Positions 7,062 through 8,523 of a stretch of 8,523 bases of DNA are shown here, piece after piece. A model generated the notes under the pieces. It did no database searches and had not been told where the DNA came from. It saw nothing but the letters and a program-made list of their open reading frames with translations. Both the position numbers and the translations under genes were made by a program. The stretch is from Methanosarcina sp. (lineage in GTDB: Archaea > Halobacteriota > Methanosarcinia > Methanosarcinales > Methanosarcinaceae): contig JAMXLQ010000091.1 of assembly GCA_024280975.1 (NCBI GenBank), positions 1-8,523 of the forward strand. The letters run 5' to 3'. Numbering within the stretch: the first letter of the stretch is position 1; every line of letters begins with the position of its first letter.

Positions 7062-7128
7062 AGCTAATCCAAAAAGTCAATAATGACAATAAAATTCCAG
7101 TAGGTCATAATACTTTTTGGATAGACTC
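7061..7128. mobile_element. Short MITE-like element or remnant, 68 bp, also a hairpin between convergent genes
   Basis: The ends are imperfect inverted repeats. AGAGCTAATCCAAAAAGT (7060-7077) and ACTTTTTGGATAGACTCT (7112-7129) match at 15 of 18 positions. Inside, TAATGAC (7081-7087) and GTCATAA (7104-7110) continue the pairing, so nearly the whole unit forms one long hairpin with a loop of about 16 nt. Measured from GAG to CTC it is flanked by TTA on both sides (7058-7060, 7129-7131), like a 3-bp target duplication. The right end, read inward as GAGTCTATCCAAAA, closely resembles GAGCCTATCCCAAAA of the 1571-1700 element. It fills most of the 93-bp gap between the convergent kinase and CheB/CheR-PAS genes. 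It could serve as a two-way transcription stop as well as, or instead of, being mobile DNA. Confidence 0.6.
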
Positions 7129-7154
7129 TTAATCACTATCTTTCTTATACTAAT

Positions 7155-8523
7155 TTATTTTTTGATTTCCCTTTCTGTAGTCGCAATAGCATATACATTA
7201 TCGTCTTTGTCTGTTAATGAACTGGCAGTCAGCCATATATCAACTATCCTGCCGTCCTTCGTGAGACGCTGAGTTTGGTAAGGTTCCAGAACTTCGGCCC
7301 GGCTAAGCCTTTTCACCATATTGAACTCTTCTTCCTTCCGGTTCTCAGGAGTCAAGCTGCTAATGTTCATTTTTAGAGCCTCGGCTTCGCTCCATCCGTA
7401 CATTTTCTCGGCCCTTGGATTCCAGGCACGGATGCGGCCCTCAAGATCCTGAAGAGTTACGGCATCATTAGAATCGCGCACGACCACGGCAAGGCGGGCA
7501 AGGCGGTCAACTATAGCCTTAGATTCCTCCAGTGCTTCCCTCGACTTTCTCAACTCGGTAATGTCAATAAAGGTAACCACCGCTCCTTTGATAACGTTAT
7601 CAAGGGTACGATAAGGTTTGATGCGCATCAGGAACCACATGCCATTTCTGGTTCGGACCTCTATTTCCTTAGATGTTAGTTTGTCAAGTACTTCTCTTAT
7701 GTCTTCTATCAGGCGGTCATATCCCAAAATATTCGGGACAATATCCCAGATTGGCCTTCCCACATCAGTCGGGATAAGGTTGACTAAGTTTGTGACTGCA
7801 GGAGTAAAACGCATGATACGCATTCCATAATCCACGAAAATAGTACCTATATCCGTACCGGCAAGCAGGTTATTCATATCGTTATTAGCCTGAGATAGAT
7901 CGGCTACCTTATTTTGCAGTTCAGCATTGACAGTAGCTAGTTCCTCGTTAACTGACTGCAGTTCCTCTTTTGAGCTCTCCAGCTCCTCATTTGAGGACTG
8001 TAATTCCTCATTTACCGACTGCATTTCTTCGTTGGAGGATTTGAGTTCTTCCGTGGATGTCTCCAGTTCTTCATTGGTGGCTCTGAGTTCTTCTTCCTTG
8101 ATCCGCAGTTGCTCCGTCAACTTCAAAATTCTCTCGTCAGTTTCTGTTGTGCGCCCGTAAGCTTCGCCCCTTCCATCTTCGGAAGATGCCTTCTCTATTT
8201 TTTCCTGCTCCCATTTTGGAGGCTCCTCAAGTATAACTAAAAACAGATCTGGCCCGTCAGCTGCGTAAGGAGTTGAAGCCACAGGTATTATTGTCAGATT
8301 AATAGCAGTAAAGTCGCCATTAGTTTTGACCTGTACTCCAGGGTAAAATAACGGTTGTTTATCCTTTATTGCTCTGTGCAGGACAATAGACATCCTCTTT
8401 TGCAGTCCTTCACGTGCCATCTTCAGAATATTCATTCCAGCTTCACCTGGAGCTGGTTCTAAGTACATGCCGGTGCGCCCATGTATATAAAGGATGTCAC
8501 CTTTCTCGTTTACTAGCACACCG
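7155..8523 (-). CDS. CheB-CheR-PAS-type chemotaxis/signalling fusion protein, C-terminal part
   Basis: The gene enters from the right edge and ends at a TAA (complement of 7155-7157). The frame stays open to the edge, and the GTG at 8519 is only an internal Val codon, so the true start lies outside. Numbering from that Val, residues 1-100 (VNEKGDILYIHGRTGMYLEP, then KTNGDFTAINLTIIPV) match the segment that follows the CheR methyltransferase in CheB-CheR-PAS proteins. A long coiled coil at about 130-215 has seven-residue repeats such as NEELQSS and NEELESS, ending in QSVNEELATVNAELQNK. Two PAS domains follow, at about 216-322 (GTIFVDYGMRIMRFTPAVTN) and 335-452 (NPRAEKMYGWSEAEA). It ends in a PAS domain with no kinase core. 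In this family CheB is a methylesterase and CheR an SAM-dependent methyltransferase acting on receptor glutamates; neither domain is in view. It converges on the second kinase; a functional link is only suggested by proximity. Codons are visibly more GC-rich than in the kinases. Confidence 0.9.
   Translation of the reverse strand, partial: GVLVNEKGDILYIHGRTGMYLEPAPGEAGMNILKMAREGLQKRMSIVLHRAIKDKQPLFYPGVQVKTNGDFTAINLTIIPVASTPYAADGPDLFLVILEEPPKWEQEKIEKASSEDGRGEAYGRTTETDERILKLTEQLRIKEEELRATNEELETSTEELKSSNEEMQSVNEELQSSNEELESSKEELQSVNEELATVNAELQNKVADLSQANNDMNNLLAGTDIGTIFVDYGMRIMRFTPAVTNLVNLIPTDVGRPIWDIVPNILGYDRLIEDIREVLDKLTSKEIEVRTRNGMWFLMRIKPYRTLDNVIKGAVVTFIDITELRKSREALEESKAIVDRLARLAVVVRDSNDAVTLQDLEGRIRAWNPRAEKMYGWSEAEALKMNISSLTPENRKEEEFNMVKRLSRAEVLEPYQTQRLTKDGRIVDIWLTASSLTDKDDNVYAIATTEREIKK
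7917..8093 (-). repeat. Degenerate 21-bp repeats encoding the coiled-coil heptads
   Basis: Inside the CheB/CheR-PAS-type gene, about eight consecutive seven-codon units code for variants of NEELxSS, NEELQSV and KEELQSV. At DNA level this appears as recurring blocks such as ACTGCAGTTCCTC and CTCCAGCTCCTCATT on the plus strand. The repeat explains the Ser-rich shadow frame on the opposite strand (7927-8160), which is not a gene. Unit number in such tracts can vary between strains. Confidence 0.75.

Noticed and set aside
7618..8160. Plus-strand frames opposite the CheB/CheR-PAS-type gene
   Set aside because: Shadows; the Ser-rich one (7927-8160) is the complement of the heptad coiled coil.
8517..8519. 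GTG as the true start of the minus-strand gene
   Set aside because: It codes for an internal Val; the frame remains open to the edge and the family has CheB and CheR domains before this point.
1..8523. tRNA or rRNA genes
   Set aside because: No cloverleaf with a T-loop motif and no rRNA-like block was seen in the intergenic stretches.

Overview
The window looks like a chromosomal stretch from a methanogenic archaeon of the Methanosarcina type. Three things point that way: an AT-rich background with long intergenic gaps, a kinase with an N-terminal MEDS (methanogen/methylotroph DcmR-type sensory) domain, and soluble multi-PAS histidine kinases ending in the HisKA_2 motif EIHHRIKNNLQ. The genus is inferred from family knowledge, not proven.

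Left part (1-1786). The window opens inside the 3' end of an M3-family oligoendopeptidase (PepF-like). Next comes a decayed 3' portion of a CRISPR cas1 gene (about 461-1019), readable only by changing frame at least four times. About 770 bp of very AT-rich DNA without a convincing gene follows. It holds a long AT-rich inverted repeat (1018-1070), a faint antisense coding trace, and a 130-bp MITE-like element (1571-1700) with perfect terminal inverted repeats.

Central module (1787-7061, + strand). An 803-residue MEDS-PAS-PAS-PAS-HisKA_2-HATPase kinase is followed by a 240-residue alpha/beta hydrolase with a complete Ser-Asp-His triad. After a 498-bp regulatory-looking gap comes a 512-residue PAS-PAS-HisKA_2-HATPase kinase. 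The two kinases are paralogues. The second matches the first without its MEDS domain and third PAS domain. A 110-bp stretch of the second PAS domain is far more alike at synonymous sites than the rest, which suggests gene conversion. No receiver domain or separate response regulator is visible.

Right part (7062-8523). A 68-bp hairpin-forming element, whose ends resemble those of the 1571-1700 element, lies between the second kinase and a convergent minus-strand gene. That gene is the C-terminal part of a CheB-CheR-PAS-type fusion: a long heptad-repeat coiled coil and two PAS domains, with the CheB and CheR parts expected beyond the right edge.

Taken together, the region is an accessory signalling cluster: two cytoplasmic sensor kinases and a chemotaxis-like multidomain protein, with a small hydrolase between the kinases. 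Decayed defence and mobile DNA lies alongside. The least expected observations are the cas1 fossil, the two related MITE-like elements bracketing the kinase module, the local gene-conversion signature, and a perfect 20-bp palindrome just downstream of a likely TATA box before the second kinase.
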